Source: Thermococcaceae archaeon (GTDB taxonomy: Archaea > Methanobacteriota_B > Thermococci > Thermococcales > Thermococcaceae). From it: 17,825 nt of DNA. Numbering within the stretch: the stretch's first letter is position 1; each line of letters begins with the position of its first letter. Made by a program: the position numbers and the translations under genes. Of this stretch, positions 1 to 7,278 are shown one piece after another. Location of the stretch: assembly GCA_027064745.1 (NCBI GenBank), contig JAMOPD010000085.1, positions 1-17,825 of the forward strand, given 5' to 3'. The notes beneath the pieces are model-generated. The model was not told where the DNA came from. It made no database searches and saw nothing but the letters and a program-made list of their open reading frames with translations.

Positions 1-1385
1 TAGTCCCTCTCGCCGTAGTGCTCTCTAGTGTCTGCAAAGCTTTCGCCGTAGCCGTCGCTTCCCCTCGGGTTGGAGAATATCACAACAAAGCCCTTGGCAG
101 TCAAAACGTGGAACTCGTGCATGAATGAGTAGCCATAAGCCGTCTTCGGCCCCCCGTGAATCTCAAGGATAGCGGGATACTTCTTCCCTTCTTTGAAGTC
201 AGGGGGTTTCATTATCCAGGCGTCTATCTCGACGCCGTCGCTTGCCTTAACCTTGAAGTGCTCCGGCTTGGAGAGGTTATACTCCTTTATCCAACCGTTG
301 AAGTCGCTAACTTTCTTCTCTTTCCCGTCCCTAAAAATGTAGAGCTCTGTTGGAGTGACCGCGTCCTGGGCAGTGAATGCTATGTAGTCGCCGATTGCGA
401 AGCTCTCAACGCTTCTATCGTCGCCGATGACGCGTTCTATCTTCCTCTCAAGATTCACGCGGAAGAGGTTCGCCCTCGGACCGTCCGTTGCCACGTAGTA
501 AATCCAACCGTCCTTGAAAACAAGCTCGGCCCTTTGGCTTCCGCGGACGTCGCTGTTGAGGGAGTTGTATGCAGCCCTGTCGAGTTCCGCGGTGAGCTTC
601 CTCATCTCGCCCGTCTCTGGGTTGTAGTGGTAGATGTGCGTATTTGTTGGAATCCCGTGCTCGCGGGTGTTGGCCTTGAGGATGAAAGTGCCGTCGTCGA
701 GGGGAATGAAGTCGCTCACGCTCCACTTTCCTGGAGTTAGCTTTTTCGCCTTCCTGCCCTCCAGCAGATAGAGGTCGCTGACCATCGGCTTTTTCTCGCG
801 GTCTTCTTGGGCGATGAAGTAGAGCTTCCCTTCATGGAACCTGATCTGCGAGACGTCGAGCTTCTTCGGCGTTACGCGCCTCTTCCTGCCCGTCCCGAGG
901 TCAACGAGATAGACGACGCTCCTCTTCCCGTAGACCCAGCCGACACCATTGAACCAAAAGGGAATCTCCTTGATAACGTGGACATCTTCTTTGGGCTTCT
1001 TCTCGACGTCTATCGGAGTAACGACCGCTATGGCCTTTCCGTCTTCCGTAAAGCGGAGGTTCCTGATTCCGTACTTGAACTTCGCTAAAAGCCTTGCCTC
1101 ACCGCCGTCCGTTGGGATGACGTAAAGCTCGGCCTCTTCGCGTTTGTCGCGCTTTGATGTGAAGGTTATCAGCTTCCCGTCCGGGGAAAATCTTGGGCTG
1201 GAATCCTTCTTACCCGCGGTGAACGGCTTAACCTTTCTGCCGTCATAGAGGTAGAGCTGGGAGAAATACTCGTTCTTTTCGAGGCTTATCGCGGTAACCT
1301 GAAAAACCACCTTCCGCCTGAAGGCGTCGATATTCCCAACGAGCTTGAACTTTCCGAGGTCTTTCTCGGTTATGCCTTTAACCAC
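1..1385 (-). CDS. S9 family (acylaminoacyl-peptidase-like) serine peptidase, 3' part cut by window edge
   Basis: The reverse strand is open from a GTG at 1385 to the left edge (461 complete codons). The first ~400 residues show repeated beta-propeller blades, for example SPRFSPDGKLITFTSKRDKR and repeated YLYDG/LYLLEG strands. The start of an alpha/beta-hydrolase domain follows, with the oxyanion-type HGGP near window position 115 and NPRGSDGYGE near 50-75. The Ser-Asp-His triad lies beyond the edge, so activity cannot be judged. S9C acylaminoacyl peptidases of Thermococcales have this propeller-plus-hydrolase layout and release N-acylated residues from short cytosolic peptides. I chose GTG 1385 because GGTGG at 1391-1395 sits five bases upstream and a TATA box lies at 1416-1425; GTG 1394 is an in-frame alternative. 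Base composition is GC-rich compared with the next genes. No signal peptide is seen. An oligopeptidase of the same clan is the main alternative. Confidence 0.88.
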   Translation of the reverse strand, partial: MVKGITEKDLGKFKLVGNIDAFRRKVVFQVTAISLEKNEYFSQLYLYDGRKVKPFTAGKKDSSPRFSPDGKLITFTSKRDKREEAELYVIPTDGGEARLLAKFKYGIRNLRFTEDGKAIAVVTPIDVEKKPKEDVHVIKEIPFWFNGVGWVYGKRSVVYLVDLGTGRKRRVTPKKLDVSQIRFHEGKLYFIAQEDREKKPMVSDLYLLEGRKAKKLTPGKWSVSDFIPLDDGTFILKANTREHGIPTNTHIYHYNPETGEMRKLTAELDRAAYNSLNSDVRGSQRAELVFKDGWIYYVATDGPRANLFRVNLERKIERVIGDDRSVESFAIGDYIAFTAQDAVTPTELYIFRDGKEKKVSDFNGWIKEYNLSKPEHFKVKASDGVEIDAWIMKPPDFKEGKKYPAILEIHGGPKTAYGYSFMHEFHVLTAKGFVVIFSNPRGSDGYGESFADTREHYGERD

Positions 1386-1415
1386 AGAAACCACCGGGTT
1401 AACTGGGTCTTTTTC

Positions 1416-1425
1416 GTATAAAAGC
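1416..1425 (-). promoter_or_regulatory. TATA box of the S9 peptidase gene
   Basis: Minus-strand GCTTTTATAC lies about 31 bases before the GTG at 1385. This gives a very short leader that still holds the GGTGG ribosome binding site. It is divergent from the promoter of the nuclease gene. Confidence 0.6.
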
Positions 1426-1468
1426 TTAGCGTTTCGATGATTATCGAGTTGGAATGATAGCAGCAATG

Positions 1469-1479
1469 CTTAAATATTT
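1469..1479 (+). promoter_or_regulatory. TATA box of the frameshifted nuclease gene
   Basis: CTTAAATATTT lies about 30 bases before the ribosome binding site GAGGGTGA (1495-1502) and 29 bases before ATG 1508. This argues against the longer reading from ATG 1454, which would start upstream of the TATA box. Confidence 0.55.
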
Positions 1480-1507
1480 TCCGTGGAGACTATTGAGGGT
1501 GACTATT

Positions 1508-2553
1508 ATGACAATTCTTATCATAAAAAATGGACAAATGGTTATACGGGTGGATGAATCTAACTTTGAAAATGAGATTTATCTTCAGAACTACATAGCT
1601 GAAAATCCAGAGCTTATCCCCTTGAGGAAATTCATTCAGAAAGTAGAAATTTTATTGTGACGATAAGAGAGTTTGGAACATCCTCAGGCCCTATTGATAT
1701 CATAGCAATTGACAACGTTGGTGATATCTACATTATTGAAACTAAGCTTTCCAAGAATGCTGACAAAAGGAAAGTTCTTGCCCAGATTCTGGACTATGCT
1801 GCCGCATTATGGGAAGAGTACTCAGGGAATCCAGATAAATTCGTGGAGGTTCTTGGCATAGACACGAGTGATGAGGTACTCTCAAATATAACAAGGAACC
1901 TCAGCGAAGGTAATTTCAAGCTTATCGTGGCCATGGACTCTTTGGATACAAGGCTGAAAACGTTAATCCGCTTCTTGAAGTCCCATTCCACCTTTGACGT
2001 TTATGCATTGGAGTTTGATTATTATAAGCTCAGTGATGATGATAAGACATACGAGATATTTGTTCCCAAGCTCTTTGGGGTGGAAAGCACTGAAAAGAAA
2101 CTTGGAACCACTCGGAAAAAATGGACGGTTGAAAGTTTTATGAACTATGTGGAGACCGAACTCCATGCCCAGTTCCCGGAGAGAGCTAAAGCGATTAAAG
2201 TTATATACCAACACGCTCGGGAAAAAAGATGGGTCATAAGGGCTGGGCAATCGAGAGGAGGCTCTATAAATTTAGTACCGCCCAATCCGTTAATTAGTGA
2301 TGGCAGAAGCATATTGACAGTTTATGCTGAATATGGAGCAATTCAAGTCAGTTTTGGATGGATAAATAACAATGACATTGGAAATGTTGTAGCTGATATA
2401 ATTGCAAAAAAGCTTCTTGAGGCGGAATTTGACTTGCCCTCCGAGTATAGAGGTAGGTATGTAGGAATTCCCGAGGAATTTTGGGTGCCCAATCCGAAAC
2501 TTATATTGGAAATCATTGATGAAATAACAAAGCTAGCTACTTCCAAAGATTAG
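1508..2553 (+). pseudogene. PD-(D/E)XK nuclease-like protein (NucS-like fold), interrupted by a -1 frameshift
   Basis: Two overlapping frames together encode one protein. Frame A runs from ATG 1508 (RBS GAGGGTGA at 1495-1502) to a TGA at 1658. The second frame runs to TAG 2551-2553. Joining them at the CCCC run 1618-1621 gives a smooth reading, ENPELIPL then EEIHSESRNF; one extra C would restore about 348 codons. The joined product has an acidic N-terminal helix region (NFENEIYLQNYIAENPELI), then GPIDIIAID and IYIIETKL. These supply the D...ExK acids and lysine of the PD-(D/E)XK nuclease fold, as seen in NucS/DUF91-like proteins. The C-terminal ~150 residues I do not recognise. Substrate is unknown; a DNA-directed role is inference from the fold. 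The break could be a real inactivating deletion, a sequencing error in a short homopolymer, or, less likely, a programmed slip. Confidence 0.72.
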
Positions 2554-2572
2554 ATATATCCTTGTTCCTAAC

Positions 2573-2581
2573 CTTTTTAAG
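2573..2581 (+). promoter_or_regulatory. TATA box of tmcA
   Basis: CTTTTTAAG sits 34 bases before ATG 2615, with a C/A-rich element just before it. The predicted transcript would begin near 2600, right before the GGGAGGGAT ribosome binding site. Confidence 0.55.
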
Positions 2582-2614
2582 TCCCTTATCCTCTCTACTT
2601 TGGGAGGGATTACT

Positions 2615-5047
2615 ATGACCGTCAAGGTTCGCTTTGAAAAAGATGTGAGAGAGTACGCTAAAAGCGAGAATGTTAAGGATGGGATTCTGAAGCTCACTGA
2701 AACAGCGTTAAGTCAAGCTCTGGAGAAATTTCACAGGCGAATGATTATAATTGAGGGCGATACTCTTAAAAAAGCTGAATTAGCAGGAATCCTGGCTGGA
2801 GCTTCCGCCAAGGTTTTAAGTTCAATCATTGGCGAGCTTAAAGAGAAAAAGCTTAGGGATGAAAGTGAGGATAAGATAGAGCTCCTCTATGCAACCGACG
2901 CGCTCGGCGAAGAAACTTTTGGGAGAAAGCGCTACGAGGCGTTTAGAAAGCACTTCGACCTCTTGGCTAAAGGGACTGAGGTTAAGGCGGTTACCTTCAA
3001 ACACAGCCGTGACATCCTCGGGAGAACCTACGACCTCCTTGTCCTTGATTTGAGCTATGATTTCTCTCCCAATGACCTTGGAAGGATAATTGAAACGGTT
3101 AGAGGTGGAGGTCTAATATTTGTGATGACACATCCGTTTGAGAAGTGGAGGAATATGTGGACCGGCTTTCATAAGAGCCTCGTTACTCCACCTTACACCA
3201 TTGATGATGTAAAAAAAAGATTCAACAGGCGGTTAATTCGAAAGCTCACGGAATATGATGGAATCTACATTATCACAGAGAACGGGAAAATCCGGAAAAA
3301 GCCGGAGAAGGGAAAAGCTCAGGCAAAACTGAAGGCAAGAAGCAAAGTAGAGATTCCTGTGGAAACAGTATTTCCCGGAGAACTTTATGAGCTGTGTTTA
3401 ACAAACGGACAGGTTGAGGTTCTCAGGGCTTTTGAGGAGCTGGTGGAGAATGAGGGCATGGTTGTGCTTACAGCCGACAGAGGAAGAGGAAAGAGCGTCA
3501 GTGTGGGAATTGCATCAATAGGTTTAGCCCTCAGAATGAAAAAACGCTTTAGAATAGTTGTAACCGCTCCAGAGCTTGAAAATGTTCAGAGTTTGTTCCG
3601 CTTTGCGAAGAAAAGCCTTGAAAAGCTCGGCTTCAAGCCTAAGGTCATTGAGGAGCACGGCATGATCAGGGAGCTCTATGCAAGAAAGATAGGAATGCGC
3701 TATTACCTTCCGACTGAGGGATATAAAAAGAACGCAGACCTCTATGTTTTGGATGAAGCCGCTGGAATACATGTCCCAATACTCCATAAGTACCTAAACA
3801 AACCTCGTGTTGTTTATTCCTCAACGATTCATGGCTATGAAGGTGCTGGAAGAGGATTTTCTGTGAAGTTTTTGAAGAAAGCTCGGGAAAAGAGAGAATT
3901 CAGGGAGCTCCACATGGACGAGCCGATTCGTTATGCTGATAATGACCCAATTGAGAAGTGGCTCTTTGATGTTCTCCTGCTTGATGCTGAACCTGTTGAG
4001 CTCACAGAAAATGATTACGAACTCATCAAGCAAAAAGAGGTCTATTTCGAAGAGCCTGATTTAGATGACTGGTTTGAAAACGATAGAGAGGATTTAAGGA
4101 ACTTTGTAGGCATCTATGTGCTGGCTCACTACCGCAACAGGCCAAGTGATGTGGCTCTTTTAGCAGATGCTCCGCATCATGAAGCGAGGGTTCTTCGCTT
4201 GAAGAACGGCAAGATTGTGACAGCTGTGCAAATAGCTAAGGAAGGGAACATACCAAAAAAGGTCATAGACAAAATGGCAAAAGGTTACAAACCGAGAGGC
4301 AACATTATCCCAGATATGATGGTCAAACACCACATGGCTAAAGAGTTTGCAAAGCTCAAGGGTTACCGCATAGTTAGAATAGCAACGCATCCAGATGCAA
4401 TGGATCTGGGGCTAGGAAGTAAGGCCCTTGAGCTGCTCGAAAAAGAGGCTAGAGAGAAGGGATTGGATTGGGTAGGCTCAGGATTTGGGGCGAGTGAAGA
4501 GCTGATAAGGTTCTGGGTTAGAAATGGGTTTGCTGTTGTGCACCTCAGTCCTGCTAGAAATCCCGTCAGCGGAGAATACACCGCCATAGTTCTAAAGCCC
4601 ATAAGCGAAAAAGCAAGGAAGATAATAAAAATCGCAAACGATGAATTCAGAATAAGGCTGACGGAGTGGCTTGGGGACACACACAGGGACTTAGAGCCCG
4701 AAATAGCCAGATGGCTTTTTGAAACTCCCTTCGGAGAAGCTGTTGAATATCCAACTTACCTGACTGAAATACAGCAGAAACGCCTTGATGCTTTTACAGG
4801 AAAGGTTCTCACTTATGATACAGTTGTTGATGCAGTTAAGCCCATTGTTAAGCTTTACTTTCTTGACGGTTGGATGAAGCCCTATCTTGATGAAAGGCAA
4901 ATTAGGCTTTTAATTTACAGGGTGCTCCAGGCACACAGCTGGGAAGAGGCGGCTAACCTGATAGGCAGGACAGAAACATTCACCATGATAGAGGTTAGAG
5001 ATATTATCAGGGGTCTCTGGTATTACTACAAAAGAATTCTAAAGTAA
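2615..5047 (+). CDS. tmcA: tRNA(Met) cytidine acetyltransferase TmcA
   Basis: Cytosolic enzyme that uses ATP and acetyl-CoA to form N4-acetylcytidine in tRNA; in bacteria the target is the wobble base of elongator tRNA-Met, and archaeal relatives may modify more sites. The 810-residue product matches the family's length and domain order. It has an N-terminal DUF1726-like domain (1-~180) with VLDLSYDFSPNDLGRIIETV. A RecD-like helicase module follows with Walker A GRGKS at residues 290-294 and Walker B VLDEAA with D380/E381. A GNAT acetyltransferase domain has VRIATHPDAMDLGLGSKAL with the acetyl-CoA loop near residues 598-602. A C-terminal helical tRNA-binding tail completes it. All motifs look intact. 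Start ATG 2615 is chosen because GGGAGGGAT (2602-2610) precedes it; a TTG at 2600 is in frame but lies inside that region. It has its own promoter and is followed by the NYN pair, also with its own TATA box. Confidence 0.95.
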   Translation: MTVKVRFEKDVREYAKSENVKDGILKLTETALSQALEKFHRRMIIIEGDTLKKAELAGILAGASAKVLSSIIGELKEKKLRDESEDKIELLYATDALGEETFGRKRYEAFRKHFDLLAKGTEVKAVTFKHSRDILGRTYDLLVLDLSYDFSPNDLGRIIETVRGGGLIFVMTHPFEKWRNMWTGFHKSLVTPPYTIDDVKKRFNRRLIRKLTEYDGIYIITENGKIRKKPEKGKAQAKLKARSKVEIPVETVFPGELYELCLTNGQVEVLRAFEELVENEGMVVLTADRGRGKSVSVGIASIGLALRMKKRFRIVVTAPELENVQSLFRFAKKSLEKLGFKPKVIEEHGMIRELYARKIGMRYYLPTEGYKKNADLYVLDEAAGIHVPILHKYLNKPRVVYSSTIHGYEGAGRGFSVKFLKKAREKREFRELHMDEPIRYADNDPIEKWLFDVLLLDAEPVELTENDYELIKQKEVYFEEPDLDDWFENDREDLRNFVGIYVLAHYRNRPSDVALLADAPHHEARVLRLKNGKIVTAVQIAKEGNIPKKVIDKMAKGYKPRGNIIPDMMVKHHMAKEFAKLKGYRIVRIATHPDAMDLGLGSKALELLEKEAREKGLDWVGSGFGASEELIRFWVRNGFAVVHLSPARNPVSGEYTAIVLKPISEKARKIIKIANDEFRIRLTEWLGDTHRDLEPEIARWLFETPFGEAVEYPTYLTEIQQKRLDAFTGKVLTYDTVVDAVKPIVKLYFLDGWMKPYLDERQIRLLIYRVLQAHSWEEAANLIGRTETFTMIEVRDIIRGLWYYYKRILK

Positions 5048-5067
5048 GCACTATTTTAACCTTTAAC

Positions 5068-5078
5068 CTTTTATACTT
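5068..5078 (+). promoter_or_regulatory. TATA box of the NYN gene pair
   Basis: CTTTTATACTT follows the end of tmcA by about 20 bases. Transcription would start near 5100, which excludes the in-frame GTG 5082 as start and favours ATG 5127. Confidence 0.55.
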
Positions 5079-5126
5079 TGGGTGCTTAATTTATCTGAAC
5101 TTTTATCGATTGCACCGGTGACGCAT

Positions 5127-5627
5127 ATGCCTGGTGGATGGGAAAAAATAATTGCTATAACAAAAGGCGGAGTAAGGGGCATAGCTACGATGAAACTGAA
5201 AATTCAGAGAGGCAAAAAAATTGCTCTTCTCGTAGACGGCCCAAATATTCTGAGAAAGGAGTTTGGAGTAAAGCTTGAGGACATAATGAAAGCCCTCGAA
5301 GAGCTCGGAAATATTCGGGTAGCAAGGGTCATAATGAATCAGTATGCCCCACAGGGCCTGATAGAAGCTGTGGCTAACCAAGGCTTTGAACCTGTAATCG
5401 TTTCAGGAGAAACAGGGGTTAAACTGGCTGTCGAGGCAATGAGGGAGATTTATAATCCACATATTGATATTATTGCTCTCGCCACCAGAAATGCAGAGTT
5501 TCTGCCTGTAATACTCAAGGCAAAAGAAAAAGGGAAGGAGACAGTTATAATTGGAGTGGAACCGGGATTTAGTGCTGCTTTAAAACATGCGGCGGATTAT
5601 ACAATAATCCTGGAATCCAAGAGGTGA
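5127..5627 (+). CDS. NYN/PIN-like domain protein, first of tandem pair, metal-site acids degraded
   Basis: 166-residue protein of the archaeal NYN-domain group (LabA/DUF88-like, PIN-fold RNases). Core motifs are LLVDGPN (D37), NQYAPQGLIEAV, QGFEPVIVSGETG (94-97 GETG) and ATRNAEFLP (N122, E124). NYN/PIN nucleases hold metal with about four acids. The neighbouring paralogue has D41, D99, D101, D126 and D128 at the matching sites. Here the series reads D37, E95, G97, N122, E124, so two acids are lost and two are conservatively changed. Catalysis is therefore doubtful and a regulatory or scaffold role is possible (inference). Start ATG 5127 follows GGTGA (5117-5121) and gives the same N-terminal length as the second copy; ATG 5190 is an alternative. 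The second copy starts six bases after the stop, so the two are an operon and may form a heterodimer. Confidence 0.8.
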   Translation: MPGGWEKIIAITKGGVRGIATMKLKIQRGKKIALLVDGPNILRKEFGVKLEDIMKALEELGNIRVARVIMNQYAPQGLIEAVANQGFEPVIVSGETGVKLAVEAMREIYNPHIDIIALATRNAEFLPVILKAKEKGKETVIIGVEPGFSAALKHAADYTIILESKR

Positions 5628-5633
5628 TAGGGA

Positions 5634-6161
5634 GTGAAGAATACAATTTTTCGGATATTAAAACGAGGAGAACCTGAAAAAGAGAAAGGAAAGGAGAAAG
5701 AAACGGCAAAAAAAGTTAAAAAAGTACCAAAAAAATCTATAGGCCTAATAATAGATGGTCCAAATATACTGCGGAAAGAGTTTGGTGTTAGATTGGAGGA
5801 TATTAAGGAGGCTCTTGAGAGAATAGGGAACATCCGCGTGGCTAAGGTCGTTCTCAATCAGTATGCCCCACAGGGCCTGATAGAAGCTGTAGTTAACCAG
5901 GGTTTTGAACCCATAATAGTCGCTGGAGATACCGATGTAAGGATTGCTATAGAGGCTATGGAGCTCATATACAATTCAGATGTTGAAGCAATTGCCATAG
6001 CAACTCGTGATGCTGATTTTCTCCCCATAATAAGCGAGGCAAAAAGAAAAGGAAAGGAGGCTATAGTTATAGGAGTTGAGCCTGGGTTCAGCGTAGCTCT
6101 GCAAAATGCAGCGGATTATGTTATAACAATGGAAGGAATCCATGAAGGAGAAACCAAATAG
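5634..6161 (+). CDS. NYN/PIN-like domain putative RNase, second of tandem pair, acids intact
   Basis: 175-residue paralogue of the preceding gene. The first ~34 residues are a strongly basic, Lys/Glu-rich leader (KEKGKEKETAKKVKKVPKK) that may bind nucleic acid. Then comes a full NYN core: LIIDGPN (D41), VAGDTDVRIA (D99, D101) and ATRDADFLP (D126, D128). These are the acids expected to bind the metal in PIN-fold nucleases, so this copy is the likely active one. Cellular target is unknown; RNA is expected from the fold. GTG 5634 is preceded by GAGGTGAT (5621-5628), which overlaps the end of the first copy, so translation is probably coupled. A run of 35 bases (5856-5890) is identical to 5337-5371 in the first copy although the surrounding sequence has diverged. 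The C-terminal end overlaps the promoter of the exchanger gene. Confidence 0.83.
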   Translation: MKNTIFRILKRGEPEKEKGKEKETAKKVKKVPKKSIGLIIDGPNILRKEFGVRLEDIKEALERIGNIRVAKVVLNQYAPQGLIEAVVNQGFEPIIVAGDTDVRIAIEAMELIYNSDVEAIAIATRDADFLPIISEAKRKGKEAIVIGVEPGFSVALQNAADYVITMEGIHEGETK

Positions 6162-6171
6162 CTTTTAAAGT
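6162..6171 (+). promoter_or_regulatory. TATA box of the exchanger gene
   Basis: CTTTTAAAGT directly follows the stop codon of the second NYN gene and lies about 20-28 bases before ATG 6190, so the transcript would be leaderless or nearly so. Confidence 0.5.
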
Positions 6172-6189
6172 GCCACCGTCAGGGTATTA

Positions 6190-7113
6190 ATGATGACAAT
6201 GATACTTGAGTTAATATTATTTGCGATAGGTCTAGTTCTTCTCATTAAGGGTAGTGACCTATTTGTAGAGGCCGCCAGCCGGACTGCTAAGGATTTTGGG
6301 GTGAGCGAGTTTATAATTGCCCTCGTTCTTGCGAGCATTGCTACAACACTTCCTGAAGTTACAGTTTCAGCTCTGGCAGCATACAGAGGAGAGAGCGGTA
6401 TTGCTCTGGGCAATGCCATAGGTAGTGCCCTGGCAAATATTGCACTTATTTTGGGAATTTCTGCGATGATAATGCCTCTGAAAGTTGATAAAACTGCCTG
6501 GGAAAATTCCCTCTTTCTCGTTGCTGTAACCTGTTATGCGACTTTAATAATGCATGATGGTATAATATCCCGGCTTGACGGCTTCAGTCTGATTCTGATA
6601 TACTTTGGATTTCTCTACTATCTTTACAGGAAGCACATGATACTTGAAGAGGTCAGTGAAAGAGAAGGGGAGCCAAAAAGAGATATCCTTATCCTTCTTG
6701 GGAGTGGTATTGTCGTGGTTGTCGGTGCCAGACTGGTCGTTAACAGCGCTGTTACACTAGCAGAGGCTTTGGGAATCTCCGAGGCAGTTATAGGCCTAAC
6801 TCTGGTTTCAATCGGAACTTCACTGCCAGAGCTAACGAATTCCCTGACGGCAACTCTCAAGCGGATACCCAACATAAGTGTCGGCAACATAATAGGAGCT
6901 GACATACTTGATATTCTCATTGTCATCGGCGTAGCATCGCTGATAAGGCCGATTCCGGTCGACTCAGAGACGTTTTCTGTAACCCTACCTCTGGCCCTGC
7001 TTGCAATGGTTATCCTCACGGTTTCCCTGAGGTTGAACAACAGGGTTGGGAGGAAGTCTGCCTTTTTATTTCTGGTGATATATGCATACTTCCTTTACCT
7101 GCTGTTTCACTGA
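6190..7113 (+). CDS. Na+/Ca2+ exchanger-family (CaCA) antiporter
   Basis: 307-residue integral membrane protein with about ten hydrophobic segments in two homologous halves, the hallmark of the CaCA superfamily. The first alpha-repeat has LASIATTLPEVTVSA with E56, and continues into GNAIGSALANI. The second has LVSIGTSLPELTNS with E214, and continues into GNIIGADILD. The paired glutamates match the ion-binding pair of the archaeal exchanger NCX_Mj in spacing and context. It most likely exchanges Na+ for Ca2+ across the cytoplasmic membrane; the cation cannot be fixed from sequence, and K+ or H+ coupling is possible. The short loop around residues 150-160 (SEREGEPKRD) is the cytoplasmic link between halves. 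Start ATG 6190 follows AGGG (6181-6184); ATG 6193 is an equal alternative. The gene stands alone: an inverted-repeat element begins 12 bases after its stop. Confidence 0.9.
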   Translation: MMTMILELILFAIGLVLLIKGSDLFVEAASRTAKDFGVSEFIIALVLASIATTLPEVTVSALAAYRGESGIALGNAIGSALANIALILGISAMIMPLKVDKTAWENSLFLVAVTCYATLIMHDGIISRLDGFSLILIYFGFLYYLYRKHMILEEVSEREGEPKRDILILLGSGIVVVVGARLVVNSAVTLAEALGISEAVIGLTLVSIGTSLPELTNSLTATLKRIPNISVGNIIGADILDILIVIGVASLIRPIPVDSETFSVTLPLALLAMVILTVSLRLNNRVGRKSAFLFLVIYAYFLYLLFH

Positions 7114-7124
7114 CGAATAGATTG

Positions 7125-7198
7125 ATACTGTCAGAATAACTGTGAGAGCGCCTGATAATAAATTCAGTACTATTAAGCTTGACCTATCCTGACAGCAT
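7125..7198 (+). mobile_element. Small terminal-inverted-repeat element, copy A (MITE-like, 74 bases)
   Basis: Bounded by ATACTGTCAGAA at 7125-7136 and TCCTGACAGCAT at 7187-7198, which are imperfect inverted repeats. Its left part, 7136-7163, is identical over 28 bases to the reverse complement of 8719-8746 in copy B. It codes for nothing. I cannot assign it to a named insertion sequence family. It lies between the exchanger and thiamine-binding protein genes, so it could influence the end of one and the promoter of the other. Confidence 0.65.
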
Positions 7199-7211
7199 GT
7201 TGACTGTCCGC

Positions 7212-7221
7212 AATATTTTTA
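7212..7221 (+). promoter_or_regulatory. Possible TATA box of the thiamine-binding protein gene
   Basis: AATATTTTTA precedes ATG 7279 by about 58 bases, which would allow a leader of some 30 bases including GGAGGGTGG. A second AT-rich stretch at 7247-7257 lies too close to the ribosome binding site. The choice is uncertain. Confidence 0.3.
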
Positions 7222-7278
7222 ACTTCATAATATTACCGGTTTTTGAAAATTTAAAAATCGGTTGTGGAGGGTGGAAAA

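Noticed and set aside
156..1088. Plus-strand open frames of 194 and 93 codons, and a minus frame at 448-726
   Set aside because: They are shadows of the S9 peptidase gene on the minus strand, whose frame carries clear propeller and hydrolase motifs.
1454..1507. N-terminal extension of the nuclease gene from ATG 1454
   Set aside because: It would begin upstream of the TATA box; ATG 1508 has a good ribosome binding site.
5082..5126. GTG 5082 as start of the first NYN gene
   Set aside because: It lies a few bases after the TATA box, before any plausible transcript start, and lacks a binding site.
7199..7278. Thiamine pyrophosphate riboswitch before the thiamine-binding gene
   Set aside because: The leader is short and I could not find the conserved TPP aptamer elements such as CTGAGA or a paired GGGTGCC-like segment.
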